Source of the DNA: Treponema sp.
GTDB lineage: Bacteria > Spirochaetota > Spirochaetia > Treponematales > Breznakiellaceae
Length of the DNA: 37,030 nt
Reading direction: 5' to 3'
Assembly: GCA_031274035.1 (NCBI GenBank)
Contig: JAISQR010000395.1
Location: 1-37,030, forward strand
Every line of letters begins with the position of its first letter. The stretch's first letter is position 1. Made by a program: the position numbers and the translations under genes. The notes beneath the pieces were generated by a model. It had not been told where the DNA came from and did not search any database. It was given only the letters and a program-made list of their open reading frames with translations. This document shows positions 1-9,438 of this stretch, piece after piece.

Positions 1-387
1 GTTTGGGTTGAATCCAATAACCAAACCAATTCGATAATCTCAAAGGTTAGCAGTCAAATAACCTCCATAGATTTTACCGGAAAAGCCGCTCAAGATATGC
101 AGTTTGATAAGAGGGACAGCACATTTATCCCCATAGATAATACTACCGGCAACATTATACAGTATCCGCAAAAAACAGGCGTATTCATAGTTGGTGATAC
201 CATACCACGGACATGTACGAATTGCAACGCGGACGTATCCGTCATTGCTGATGCGGTAGCACCGAAAGGAACAACATATATCATCGGTTGTGGAAAGTGC
301 CGCAGTTCAGATTCCGGCGGTACGGTTTATAGCCGCACCCGGCCTCGACCAACTCCCGGTTCCTTTGCTTTAATAACACAGGAATGA
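1..387 (+). CDS. C-terminal part of a hypothetical protein, truncated by the window edge
   Basis: Frame 1 is open from base 1 (VWVESNNQTNSIISKVSS...) through the listed ORF to the TGA at 385-387. Contains CTNC and CGKC cysteine pairs. Confidence 0.55.
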   Translation, partial: VWVESNNQTNSIISKVSSQITSIDFTGKAAQDMQFDKRDSTFIPIDNTTGNIIQYPQKTGVFIVGDTIPRTCTNCNADVSVIADAVAPKGTTYIIGCGKCRSSDSGGTVYSRTRPRPTPGSFALITQE

Positions 388-645
388 TAACTTCTGTCTG
401 ATCTAAGCGGTTGTTCAGCAGGTTCCCCGGCCCGGTTTACCGTCTATCGGCGCTTGCCGTTTAGTCAAGACCGGGCCGGACTCCGCCGGTTCCCTCAGTT
501 CTGATAGGCGCCGGCTTGCTCCCGATCTATCAGCCCGCCGCATTAGCGCGGCCGTCTACCCTTAACAGCCCATTTCCACCCGATACCGGGAGCAATTCGG
601 GCCGCACTTCAAATATCTCTCAATAAAAATAGGTTGCAAACAGCG

Positions 646-1434
646 TCAGGGAAGCTGAAAAATCCCTATAAGTATTGGTATACTGTAAATAGGGGAAAAA
701 TTATTATTCCTCCCTATTGCTACAATATACATGGAAGTATAGGTATAACGCGGTCCTGATATATTTTTATTGGCTACGTCTGCGTTTACCAGACTGGTAG
801 CATTTTCACTCTTGTTAAGGTCATCGGTGTTCAAAAAGCGCCTGTTCTGCGGCAAAGGAGCGAACATACCATCTCCATTGGAACGGTACAAATGGTATTC
901 ATTTGAATCGATTCTTAATTCCGGCGTGGAAGGCGGCGAAAAATCCAGGGTTATGGTTTTTCCCCGTGCATTAAGCACCCTGTCGATATCTACGGCAGTA
1001 TCATCTTTATTTCTTAAATTCAAAGTATAATAATGCCTGTTTTTTAACAGCGTATCAATATTAATGGTAGTAATCAGATCTTCACGGGTATAAGGTTCAA
1101 GGCTGCTATAGTCACTCCAGAGAGCCGGATTGATATTCTGTAGGACATTCTGAGAATACTGTATTCCTCCGGGCAATGAAATATCGCTTATATAGATACG
1201 GTAATAAATAGCAAAATGAGTAAAATAGTAGTATTCCGTGCCGTAATTGGGCAAATGAATATCGGCTCTGGAATTAAGCTGCATATTGATGTTTGCAGAA
1301 GAAACAGGATAGAGGTAATAATAATCCTCTATACCGCAGGAACCAAAAAAAAATGCGGCAAAAAGAATAACGGGTATTTTACAAAAAAGGCCCTTCAAAT
1401 ATGAAATTTTTAGAGGCCCCCTATACCTTATCAT
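646..1434 (-). CDS. Putative lipoprotein of unknown function
   Basis: Hydrophobic N-terminus ending in a lipobox-like FFFGSCG. Start overlaps the stop of the upstream gene (TAATG). Confidence 0.75.
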   Translation of the reverse strand: MIRYRGPLKISYLKGLFCKIPVILFAAFFFGSCGIEDYYYLYPVSSANINMQLNSRADIHLPNYGTEYYYFTHFAIYYRIYISDISLPGGIQYSQNVLQNINPALWSDYSSLEPYTREDLITTINIDTLLKNRHYYTLNLRNKDDTAVDIDRVLNARGKTITLDFSPPSTPELRIDSNEYHLYRSNGDGMFAPLPQNRRFLNTDDLNKSENATSLVNADVANKNISGPRYTYTSMYIVAIGRNNNFSPIYSIPILIGIFQLP

Positions 1435-2120
1435 TACTTTTTATTTGATAGATAGATAATTTTGCTATGGGCCAGATTGGTCCAGATAGTCTCGGCAGGC
1501 CAGTTATTGATTACCGCACGGTAGGCTTCAACGGCCGCTTCATGGTTATTCTGCGATTCCTCAAGCCTTCCGATGGCAAACTGAGCGCGGGCCGCGCCGG
1601 GAAAATCTTCTCGCAGACCAAGACTTTTGGTATACAATTCTATCGCGTAGGGCAGCTTATCCTGTTCTTCCGCGGCAATCGCGGCATTATAGTAGGCAAC
1701 CGGCGCGAGATAGCTTTTTGCGGCCTTTTCTCCGGCCTTGATCCAGGTCTGTTCCGCGTCCGCCCACTTTTTCATGTCCGCCTGCATGTCCGCCATTATT
1801 AGGTAAGACCTAACCCCGGCATAACCGGAATTTTTTGCGGCAAATGTACCAAGTTCTTCCAGCAGGGCATTGACCTCCGCTTCTCTGGAAGTATCGTTAA
1901 TATCCAGACGCAGAGCCTCATAACGGTTGTTCAATTCTTCCACCGTACTTACCGCCTTCACGGTAAGCTTATCGCGGATAATCAAAGCCGCTATAAAAAC
2001 TACCAGAAGAATAACCGCCAGTATTATTCCAGTGAAAATTCCCTTACGGTTTCTCTGTATGAAATCGGCAATCTTTTCGTTGATGCTCAGTTCTTCTTTT
2101 TTTTCAGCCGCGCTTGACAT
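1434..2120 (-). CDS. TPR-containing membrane-anchored protein
   Basis: Likely start at MSSAAEKKEELSINEK, since the longer ORF overlaps the next gene. One TM segment (GIFTGIILAVILLVVFIAALII) followed by TPR-like repeats. Confidence 0.75.
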   Translation of the reverse strand: MSSAAEKKEELSINEKIADFIQRNRKGIFTGIILAVILLVVFIAALIIRDKLTVKAVSTVEELNNRYEALRLDINDTSREAEVNALLEELGTFAAKNSGYAGVRSYLIMADMQADMKKWADAEQTWIKAGEKAAKSYLAPVAYYNAAIAAEEQDKLPYAIELYTKSLGLREDFPGAARAQFAIGRLEESQNNHEAAVEAYRAVINNWPAETIWTNLAHSKIIYLSNKK

Positions 2121-2125
2121 GGCTA

Positions 2126-3640
2126 TTACTCCTTGGAATTCGTTATGTCCAGTTCTTTTATCAGTCTGGATAAATAGGTTCTCTGAATATCCAGAGCCTT
2201 TGCGGTTTCTGTTTGATTCCACTTATTTTCTTCCAAAACCTTCTGGATATAGTGTGTTTTAAAGGAATTTATTGCGGTTTTAAGGCTGCGATTTCCCTCG
2301 TCGTGTATAGGGGCCTGAACATTAGGCTTCAGGAAGAGGTCCTCCTCCTGTATCCAGTTAGATTTCCCGATAACACAGGCCCGCTCTACACAATTTTCCA
2401 GTTCCCTGACATTTCCCGGCCAGGAATAGGCCAACATGGATTCTATCGCCTTATTGGAAAAACCTTCAAATTGTTTTTTAGTCTCCCGCATACATTTTTT
2501 AAGGAAAAACGCCGCAAGTTCAGGAATATCTTCAGTTCTCTGTCTTAAAGGCGGTATATAAATCGGAAGTACATTTAAACGGTAGTAGAGATCGCTCCTG
2601 AACTCCCCCTTCTCTACCTGGGCTTCAATATCCTTATTGGTTGCCGCCAGGATCCGTACATTAACGGTTATTGAGGTATCGGAACCTAATTTTTCAAAGG
2701 TTCTCTGCTGGATTACCCGCAGTAATTTTGCCTGTAGCGCAAGAGACAGATCGCCAATCTCATCAAGAAAAATGGTTCCACTGTCGGCCATTTCAAAACG
2801 GCCCCGGCGGTTATTTACGGCATTGGTAAAGGCCCCCTTTACATGCCCAAAAAGCTCGCTTTCCAGTAAACCTTCCGGCAGCGCGGCGCAGTTTACCCTG
2901 ATAAACGGCCTATCCCGCCGGGCGCTGCGTATATGAATCTGCTCGGCAAAAATTTCTTTCCCTACCCCGCTCTCACCGAGGATCAGCACCGACGAATCGG
3001 TCTTGGCCACTCTGTCAATCATTTCAATCTTATCCATGATAACTTGACTCTTAGCAACCAAGGTATGATACCCCTGATCGATCTTGATCTGATCCTGAAG
3101 AAGCTGAATTTCATTCCTGGCCCGTTCAATACTCCGGGCGTTTACCAAGGCTATAGCCGCCTGGTTTGCAAAAATCTCAAGCCATTCAAGGTCTTCCTGA
3201 ATAAAACCCTTACCGTTTTTTTTATTTAAAAGCTCAATGACCCCTATACACTTATCCTTTATCCGCATAGGAACAGCCATCATAGTCGTACACGGGTAAT
3301 CAATCTGCTGGGAAATAATACTCAGATACCGCTTATCATTTTCCACATCATTAACGATGATAGATTTATTATGCATCGCAACCCAGCCGGCTATACCTTC
3401 CCCCAGCTTAACCGTAAACCGCTGTACCTCAGCGCCTTTAGCGCCCAAAGCAACCTCGAAGTACAATTCCTGGTTTTCCTGATTGGTGAGGAGTAGACTT
3501 GAAGCCTCTCCTTCACAGAGGCGGGCGGCCGAATCAATTATCTCTGTCAAAAGAGAATGAACATCCAGATAATTTGAGTTAATGAGATTACTTATCTCAA
3601 TAAGAGTATTAAATTTCTGAATGTCAATTTTTGACAGCAT
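2126..3640 (-). CDS. GAF-domain sigma-54-dependent transcriptional activator
   Basis: GAF-like N-terminus, AAA+ Walker A GESGVGKE, GAFTNA loop, Walker B TIFLDEIGD, C-terminal Fis-type HTH (WNQTETAKALDIQRTYLSRLIKEL). Confidence 0.92.
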   Translation of the reverse strand: MLSKIDIQKFNTLIEISNLINSNYLDVHSLLTEIIDSAARLCEGEASSLLLTNQENQELYFEVALGAKGAEVQRFTVKLGEGIAGWVAMHNKSIIVNDVENDKRYLSIISQQIDYPCTTMMAVPMRIKDKCIGVIELLNKKNGKGFIQEDLEWLEIFANQAAIALVNARSIERARNEIQLLQDQIKIDQGYHTLVAKSQVIMDKIEMIDRVAKTDSSVLILGESGVGKEIFAEQIHIRSARRDRPFIRVNCAALPEGLLESELFGHVKGAFTNAVNNRRGRFEMADSGTIFLDEIGDLSLALQAKLLRVIQQRTFEKLGSDTSITVNVRILAATNKDIEAQVEKGEFRSDLYYRLNVLPIYIPPLRQRTEDIPELAAFFLKKCMRETKKQFEGFSNKAIESMLAYSWPGNVRELENCVERACVIGKSNWIQEEDLFLKPNVQAPIHDEGNRSLKTAINSFKTHYIQKVLEENKWNQTETAKALDIQRTYLSRLIKELDITNSKE

Positions 3641-3666
3641 GGCAATTCATCCGGTTTCACCGTTAC

Positions 3667-6090
3667 CTAATTTGTACCTGAGGCGCTTTGGCTACTGGAA
3701 CTATTCCTAGACTTTAAAATATCCCCCAGTGTATAAGTTGAATCTGCCGATTCCTCTTCCGCCATATAACGGGAAATTTCATCCCTCTGCATCTTTTTTT
3801 GATAATCACGGATAGAGAAAGCAACCTTCTGCTTATCGCTTTGCAGCTCAATGACAACCGCCTTTATACTGTCACCAATAGCATACTTCTTGAGAGCTTC
3901 ATCGGGGTTCTCTTCACGATTCTCAACAAGGTTCGATTTATGGATTAACCCCTCAATACCTCCGGGAACCCGTACAAAGATACCAAAATCGGTAACTGAG
4001 GAAACTTCCCCTTCTACAAGACTTCCCGCTTTATAGGCCGCCGCAAAATTCTGCCACGGATCCTCAGAAAGCTGTTTGATACCAAGCCGTACACTCCGGT
4101 TTTCACCGTCAATACCAATGACCATAATTTCAATTTCCTGACCGATCTCAAGCTCGCTGCCGGGATGTTTAATCTTCTTGGTCCAAGAAATATCATCTCC
4201 GTGGAGAAAACCGTCTATGCCTTCTTCCAACTCGATAAACGCGCCGACATTGGTTATCTTTACAACTTTCCGGCGCAAACGGGCGCCTACCGGGTACTTT
4301 TCGTCTATCTCGTTCCAGGGATTGGTAGTTACCTGCTTGAGCCCAAGGGATACCCTCCCCGCCTGAAGATCGTAGCCTAGGATCATACACTCAACTTCAT
4401 CACCTATATGGAGAATATCATCAGGTTTCTGAATCTTCCTAACCCAGGAGAATTCCGAAATATGAGCCAGACCTTCGATACCTTCTTCCAATTCGATAAA
4501 CGCGCCAAATTCGGTTAACTTGGTAACTCTTCCCTTGACTACGTCATTGACGTGATACTTGTCCTCGAAATGCACCCAGGGATCATCGGTAAAATGTTTA
4601 AGCGAAAGATTGATCCTCCGTTCGGACGGGTCTATCCGGATCACCTTTAGGTGAATCTCCTGCCCCTTCTTGACAAAGTCTTTAGGCCGAGTTACATGCC
4701 CCCAACTCATGTCGTTAATATGCAGGAGCCCGTCGAAGCCTCCCAGATCAATAAAGGCGCCGAATGAGGTAAAACTCTTTACCGATCCGGTAACATTATC
4801 ACCTATTTGGGTATTATTAAAAAAATCATTACGCTTCTGCTCTATCTCTTCTTCAAGCCATTTCCGGCGGTTTACAACAATGTTGATTTTATTGTCGGAA
4901 TACAACCTTTCTATATATAATTTACTTCTAATTCCAAGGAGTTTTTCCGGTTTTTCAACTTTCTGGGCGTCCGCCTGACTTATAGGCAGGAATGCACGGG
5001 CGTCGGCGCCAAGGTTGACATCGTATCCGCCCTTGACCAGCTTTTCAATGGTTCCTTCTATCGGACTATGATCCTTAAAGGAAGTCCGCAGGTTCTTCCA
5101 AAACAGCATCAAATCCGCTTTCTGTTTAGAAACGATTACTTCGCCATACTTATTCTCTTTCATAACGAGAATAACCGCTACCGTGTCCCCGACCTTGGGA
5201 ATTTCTTTAAACTCCCCAATGGGGATCTTTCCCTCGGATTTGAGGCTTACATCAATGAAAACCTGGTCAGGGGTTACCTGTACAACCTTTCCGTCAACAA
5301 GCATGCCTTCTTCTAACTGATCAAGAGGTTTAAGATACTCTTCTTGTAATTGCATTTGCTGAGTTTTGTCAACGGTATTTACAGATTTCTGTGCTTCCGA
5401 CTCATCCATCGGACTAGTGTCCGATTCCACTTCCTTCTGGGCCATGATTGTTCCTTTCTGCTGTAATATCTCTAATAATTTGTCATAAACTTGTTCAATG
5501 GTCAAGCCCGTCGTATCGAAATATAGCACTCCCTTTTCAATTTTAAGGCTGCCTTCCTGTTTATTTTTATCAATCTGATCTCTCTCTTCTATTGCCTTTT
5601 CAATCTCTTCAAGACTGAGCTTTGATACACCCTGCAAAAAACGCCGTTTTGCCCGTTCCTTAACCGATGCGTCCAAGTAGAAGCGGTATTCAGCATGGGG
5701 AAAAACCACGGTTGTCATGTCTCTTCCCTCCACTACTATGTCGAGCCCCGCGGAAAGCCGCCTTATAAGATCGTTGACCGTATGCCGTATCGGGACAATG
5801 GCCGATACGGGCGCGGTATACTTATCAATTTCATCGCTATGAAGAAGAGAACTTACATTGTCTCCGTCCAAATACAGATCTCCGTTCCGCTTGTATTCAA
5901 TGGAGGCATTGCCTGCGTACTTAACAGCCGCGTCGCTATCCTCCAGAGATATACTGTTCCGCAGGCATCCCAGGGTTATTGCCCTGTAGATATTTCCTGA
6001 GTTTACATAGGTATAATGCAGCCGATCTGCCAGTAACTGCGCTATTGTGCTTTTCCCGGTCCCGGCAGGACCGTCAATTGCTACTACCAC
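3667..6090 (-). CDS. cmk-rpsA: Fused cytidylate kinase / 30S ribosomal protein S1
   Basis: N-terminus is Cmk (VVAIDGPAGTGKSTIAQLLA... VVEGRDMTTVVFP); C-terminus has six S1 domains (e.g. GSVKSFTSFGAFIDLGGFDGLLHINDMSW). Confidence 0.93.
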   Translation of the reverse strand: MVVAIDGPAGTGKSTIAQLLADRLHYTYVNSGNIYRAITLGCLRNSISLEDSDAAVKYAGNASIEYKRNGDLYLDGDNVSSLLHSDEIDKYTAPVSAIVPIRHTVNDLIRRLSAGLDIVVEGRDMTTVVFPHAEYRFYLDASVKERAKRRFLQGVSKLSLEEIEKAIEERDQIDKNKQEGSLKIEKGVLYFDTTGLTIEQVYDKLLEILQQKGTIMAQKEVESDTSPMDESEAQKSVNTVDKTQQMQLQEEYLKPLDQLEEGMLVDGKVVQVTPDQVFIDVSLKSEGKIPIGEFKEIPKVGDTVAVILVMKENKYGEVIVSKQKADLMLFWKNLRTSFKDHSPIEGTIEKLVKGGYDVNLGADARAFLPISQADAQKVEKPEKLLGIRSKLYIERLYSDNKINIVVNRRKWLEEEIEQKRNDFFNNTQIGDNVTGSVKSFTSFGAFIDLGGFDGLLHINDMSWGHVTRPKDFVKKGQEIHLKVIRIDPSERRINLSLKHFTDDPWVHFEDKYHVNDVVKGRVTKLTEFGAFIELEEGIEGLAHISEFSWVRKIQKPDDILHIGDEVECMILGYDLQAGRVSLGLKQVTTNPWNEIDEKYPVGARLRRKVVKITNVGAFIELEEGIDGFLHGDDISWTKKIKHPGSELEIGQEIEIMVIGIDGENRSVRLGIKQLSEDPWQNFAAAYKAGSLVEGEVSSVTDFGIFVRVPGGIEGLIHKSNLVENREENPDEALKKYAIGDSIKAVVIELQSDKQKVAFSIRDYQKKMQRDEISRYMAEEESADSTYTLGDILKSRNSSSSQSASGTN

Positions 6091-6118
6091 TCTCCTCTCC
6101 CCCTTTCCTATACCTTTT

Positions 6119-6847
6119 TCAAGTTTTCCGGCTCCCTGTTACGGGCAAGGCGCAACAAACTGCCAGCCGCTCCAGTTCTCCATCTGTAAGAGGGCGCCAT
6201 TTACCTTCTTCCAGATCATCCATCCGTATAGGCCCCACACGTACCCTTTGCAGTTTAAGCGGATGCAGATGAAAAAATGAAAAAACCCTGCGTATCTCAC
6301 GGTTTTTGCCTTCTACAAGGACTATGCGTAAAGATTTACGCCCCAACCTTTCAACTTTCAGGGCCTGATACAGAACATTATCAATTGAAATTCCATTTTT
6401 AAAATCATCTATTGTTTTATCCGGTATAGAGCCCGAAGCCTCTACCAGATACTCCTTTTCCAGTTCCGAACGGGGATGCCCCAACATTGAAGCCATATTC
6501 CCGTCGTTGGTAAAAATGATAAGCCCCGACGACCGGTAATCCAGACGGCCTATGCTGTAAAGCCGCTCTTCAAATTCAGGCGGCAGAAGATCCAGCGCAA
6601 GGGGACGGCCCTGGGGATCAAAGGAACTGCAAATATAGAGGGGCGGCTTATTCAACAGTATATACCGGAAGCGTTTCTCAAGTTTAAGGGGCCGTCCGTC
6701 CAGGCAAACCTCATCCCCCTCCCCTACTTTTTCCCCCAGGACAACAACAAGCCGTCCATTGACCGTAACCCGTCCGTCAGTGATGAGTTTTTCCGCGGAA
6801 CGCCTGGAAGCGGCTCCTGCATGGGCAAGAAAGACCTGGAGCCGCAT
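6119..6847 (-). CDS. rluB: RluB/RsuA-family pseudouridine synthase
   Basis: S4 domain MRLQVFLAHAGAASRRSAEKLI and catalytic region IGRLDYRSSGLIIFTNDG. The ORF upstream of 6847 overlaps scpB. Confidence 0.88.
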   Translation of the reverse strand: MRLQVFLAHAGAASRRSAEKLITDGRVTVNGRLVVVLGEKVGEGDEVCLDGRPLKLEKRFRYILLNKPPLYICSSFDPQGRPLALDLLPPEFEERLYSIGRLDYRSSGLIIFTNDGNMASMLGHPRSELEKEYLVEASGSIPDKTIDDFKNGISIDNVLYQALKVERLGRKSLRIVLVEGKNREIRRVFSFFHLHPLKLQRVRVGPIRMDDLEEGKWRPLTDGELERLAVCCALPVTGSRKT

Positions 6848-6866
6848 GACCGCCCCCGGACCGGCG

Positions 6867-7430
6867 TCAATCAAGTTCAAAACGTTCAGCCTCATTCGGT
6901 GTTAATTTGGGAAGATCCGCGATACTTTCCAGGCGGAACAGCGTAAGGAATTCCTTTGTTGTACCATACTGTATGGGTTTTCCGGGCACATCCTTCTTTC
7001 CTATCTCCCGAATAAGCTCCTTTTCCATAAGGATGCGTATCATATTATCCGCCTGAACCCCGCGTATGGCCTCTATCTCGCTTCGGGTGATAGGCTGGGA
7101 ATAGGCAATGATGGACAAGGTCTCCATTGCGGCCCGGGAAAGCCGGGATTCATTCTTTTTACCGTAACGTTCCCTAAGCTGATCCCAATACTGCTTTTTA
7201 GGAGAGAGCATAATCCCCCCGCCTATACGGGATACCTCAAGCCCGGACATTTCATGGGCATAACGGCCATCCAGATTCTCCAGCGCCTTTTCCACCGCAT
7301 CCTTATCAAGAGCGGAAATTCGGATCAGGTCCGCCTCGGCAAGGGGTTCCGATTCAAGGTAGAGGATAGCTTCAATAAGCGCGGCTTCCCGCTCAAGGCG
7401 CAAAACCGCTTCATCGTTTTCCATATCCAT
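6867..7430 (-). CDS. scpB: Segregation and condensation protein B
   Basis: ScpB motifs (AAMETLSIIAYSQPITRSEIEAIRGV) and adjacency to scpA. Confidence 0.9.
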   Translation of the reverse strand: MDMENDEAVLRLEREAALIEAILYLESEPLAEADLIRISALDKDAVEKALENLDGRYAHEMSGLEVSRIGGGIMLSPKKQYWDQLRERYGKKNESRLSRAAMETLSIIAYSQPITRSEIEAIRGVQADNMIRILMEKELIREIGKKDVPGKPIQYGTTKEFLTLFRLESIADLPKLTPNEAERFELD

Positions 7431-7435
7431 ATATT

Positions 7436-8191
7436 TTAGACGCCTGCCGTTCCTTCGGCAACCGCCTTGACAAAGGGTTTAATAAGGATATCCCCGAACA
7501 TACGGTTTTGGAATATCAGTATCATACGGAATTTTACCGCTTCCAGAACCGCGAGGAAGGCGCAGACTATATCCATGAGAGAACCCTTACGAACGACCAG
7601 ATCCGTAAAATTACACCCCCCCTGTTTTTCAAGCAGCTCGTTGATGAGCGTAATCTTTTCATTGACCGATACTTCTTCGTAAAGGTCGATTATCCGTTCG
7701 CTATTCAGGTTTGAAATAAGCCCGGAAAAGGTCCTTAAAAGGTCCCATATATCAAGTTTTTCCCATAGTTTATCTTCCTGAAAAGGAAGAGCCCTTTGCA
7801 GTTTTTTACGCTCGATAATCCATTCTGTTTCCCGCTCCTTTTCCTCCATAAGTTCCGAAAGTTTTTTAAATTTCTGATATTCGATAAGTTTATTCACCAA
7901 TTCCTGGCGGGGATCCTCGTTTTCCATATCCAGTTCCATTTCAACCGGAAGAAGCATACGGGACTTGATTAAAAGCAATGTGGTTGCCATAGCATGAAAA
8001 TCCGACATTTCTTCCAGGTCTATTTTGCCTCCGTTGTTTAAAAAATGCAGGTACTGTTCGGTTATTTGGGCTATGGGAATATCGTAGATATTGATCTCGT
8101 TTTTCTTTATTAAAAACAGCAAGAGGTCTAACGGCCCTTCAAATTCGTTTAACGTAAAGCTGCGGGCGGAAGTTTTTACCAAGGTTTCCAT
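7436..8191 (-). CDS. scpA: Segregation and condensation protein A
   Basis: FEGPLDLLLFLIKKNEINIYDIPIAQITEQYL is typical ScpA. Confidence 0.92.
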   Translation of the reverse strand: METLVKTSARSFTLNEFEGPLDLLLFLIKKNEINIYDIPIAQITEQYLHFLNNGGKIDLEEMSDFHAMATTLLLIKSRMLLPVEMELDMENEDPRQELVNKLIEYQKFKKLSELMEEKERETEWIIERKKLQRALPFQEDKLWEKLDIWDLLRTFSGLISNLNSERIIDLYEEVSVNEKITLINELLEKQGGCNFTDLVVRKGSLMDIVCAFLAVLEAVKFRMILIFQNRMFGDILIKPFVKAVAEGTAGV

Positions 8192-8332
8192 CTATAAGGT
8201 ATTATACGTAAGTCTATATCGAAATTCAAGCGGGGTTTTTATAATTAACGCCGGTTTGATGGAAGAATTTTTGTAACCGCAAATGATGCGTACGGACGAA
8301 TGGCATAAATGTTACCGGAAGCCTGTGTCTGT

Positions 8333-8497
8333 CTAGGAGTTTGTTGCGCTTCGCGCATAAAATAGTATAAATATTCATAAACATGAATATTTATACCATA
8401 CAAACTCCGAATACTCGAAGAGTACAGCATGCCCGTTGATCGGGATTTTTTGCATATTTATGCAAAAAATCCACAAGTGCAACAGGCTGCTAGCAGC
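8333..8497. repeat. Family A composite palindromic repeat, copy A1
   Basis: Ends ctaggagtttgttgc / gcaacaggctgctag form an imperfect TIR (12/15). Contains the modules GCGCTTCGCGC, TATAAATATTCATAAACATGAATATTTATA and TCCCGATCAACGGGCATGCTGTACTCTTCGAGTATTCGGAGTTTG (minus strand), shared with other copies in the window. Confidence 0.85.
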
Positions 8498-9029
8498 CTG
8501 CCGGCCAGAGCCCCTGGGAAATTACCTTCTCAAGAAAGATACCGTAAGGCTGACCTGTCAGGGGATCCTTGGCATCAGGAAGGATGTCCAAAAGCGGCGC
8601 CAAGGCAAAGCGGCGTTCCTTTAGGCGGGGATGAGGTATTTCCAGGACAGGCTCTTCTTTCACCCAGAGATCGCCAAAGAGGAGTATGTCTATATCCAGG
8701 GTACGCTCCCCCCAGCGCCGTTCATACCGCCTGTCCCTGCCGAATCGGGCTTCTATTTGATGTATGATTTTTAATAAATCATAAGGTGTTTTCTCATATA
8801 CCCCGCAGACCGCCGTGTTAAAAAAGTCCGCCTGTTCCGTAACATAAAGAGCCGCGCTGCGGTATACCGGGGCTTGCAGCACTTCCCCCAGAACATCTTT
8901 TAAGCATACGACAGCTTCCTGTAAGATGCCTATGGAATCCCCTTTATTGGAGCCTAGACCGAGAACCGTAAGATTCTTCTGCCCTGAAAACTCAACGGAT
9001 GATTCGATTAACCTAAGATTTATTTCCAA
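8490..9029 (-). CDS. folK: 2-amino-4-hydroxy-6-hydroxymethyldihydropteridine diphosphokinase
   Basis: LGLGSNKGDS... FFNTAV ... RRYERRWGERTLDIDILLFGDL... IPHPRLKERRFALAPL. Likely TTG start at 9029 preceded by GGGGAGGGGGCA; the longest ORF begins at 9065. Confidence 0.9.
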   Translation of the reverse strand: MEINLRLIESSVEFSGQKNLTVLGLGSNKGDSIGILQEAVVCLKDVLGEVLQAPVYRSAALYVTEQADFFNTAVCGVYEKTPYDLLKIIHQIEARFGRDRRYERRWGERTLDIDILLFGDLWVKEEPVLEIPHPRLKERRFALAPLLDILPDAKDPLTGQPYGIFLEKVISQGLWPAGC

Positions 9030-9080
9030 TGCCCCCTCCCCGCCGCGGCAGGCTCTCATTAACATGAGTTTGACAGAGAA

Positions 9081-9287
9081 AAATTTAGTAACTACTCAAT
9101 GTGCGATATTTATACGTGTTCTCAAGTGCTTGGGGACCCGGTCCCTCACAAATGGGCTCCGCCCCTTTGTGAGGGACCGGCTCATTTGGGACTAAAGTCC
9201 CCTGGTTAAAAGCCCCTTCATTCCGCCGATTGCGCCGCGATAGCGGCGACGCTATCCCCGCATTAGTCCTGAGTAGTTACAAAATTT
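9081..9287. mobile_element. Family B MITE-like element, long copy
   Basis: Terminal inverted repeats aaatttaGTAACTACTCA / TGAGTAGTTACaaaattt. Internal perfect 15-bp palindrome CCGGTCCCTCACAAA / TTTGTGAGGGACCGG (9138-9180). Confidence 0.75.
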
Positions 9288-9390
9288 AACTACAGGCGGC
9301 CCTCGCCGTGTTACCGTAGTTGTCTGAACACGCCGCGATTCTTAGGTCCGCAGCATAAGATTTCTTGGCGGGTCTATGGTTTAAGTACTC

Positions 9391-9428
9391 CGCCATCCCC
9401 AACACTAACTGAGTTTGGGGGGATGGCG
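9391..9428. repeat. Family C hairpin, copy C1 (intergenic, downstream of recA)
   Basis: Arms CGCCATCCCC/GGGGATGGCG. The minus strand contains CCCAAACTCAGTTAGTGTTGGG, matching the core at 22032-22054. Confidence 0.7.
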
Positions 9429-9438
9429 CCGAATTACA

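Noticed and set aside
387-645. Integron attC site
   Set aside because: Palindromes are present, but I found no properly placed RYYYAAC / GTTRRRY core sites.
9391-9428. Rho-independent terminator of recA
   Set aside because: The hairpin is placed correctly, but no T-tract follows on the minus strand, and the loop matches a repeat core.
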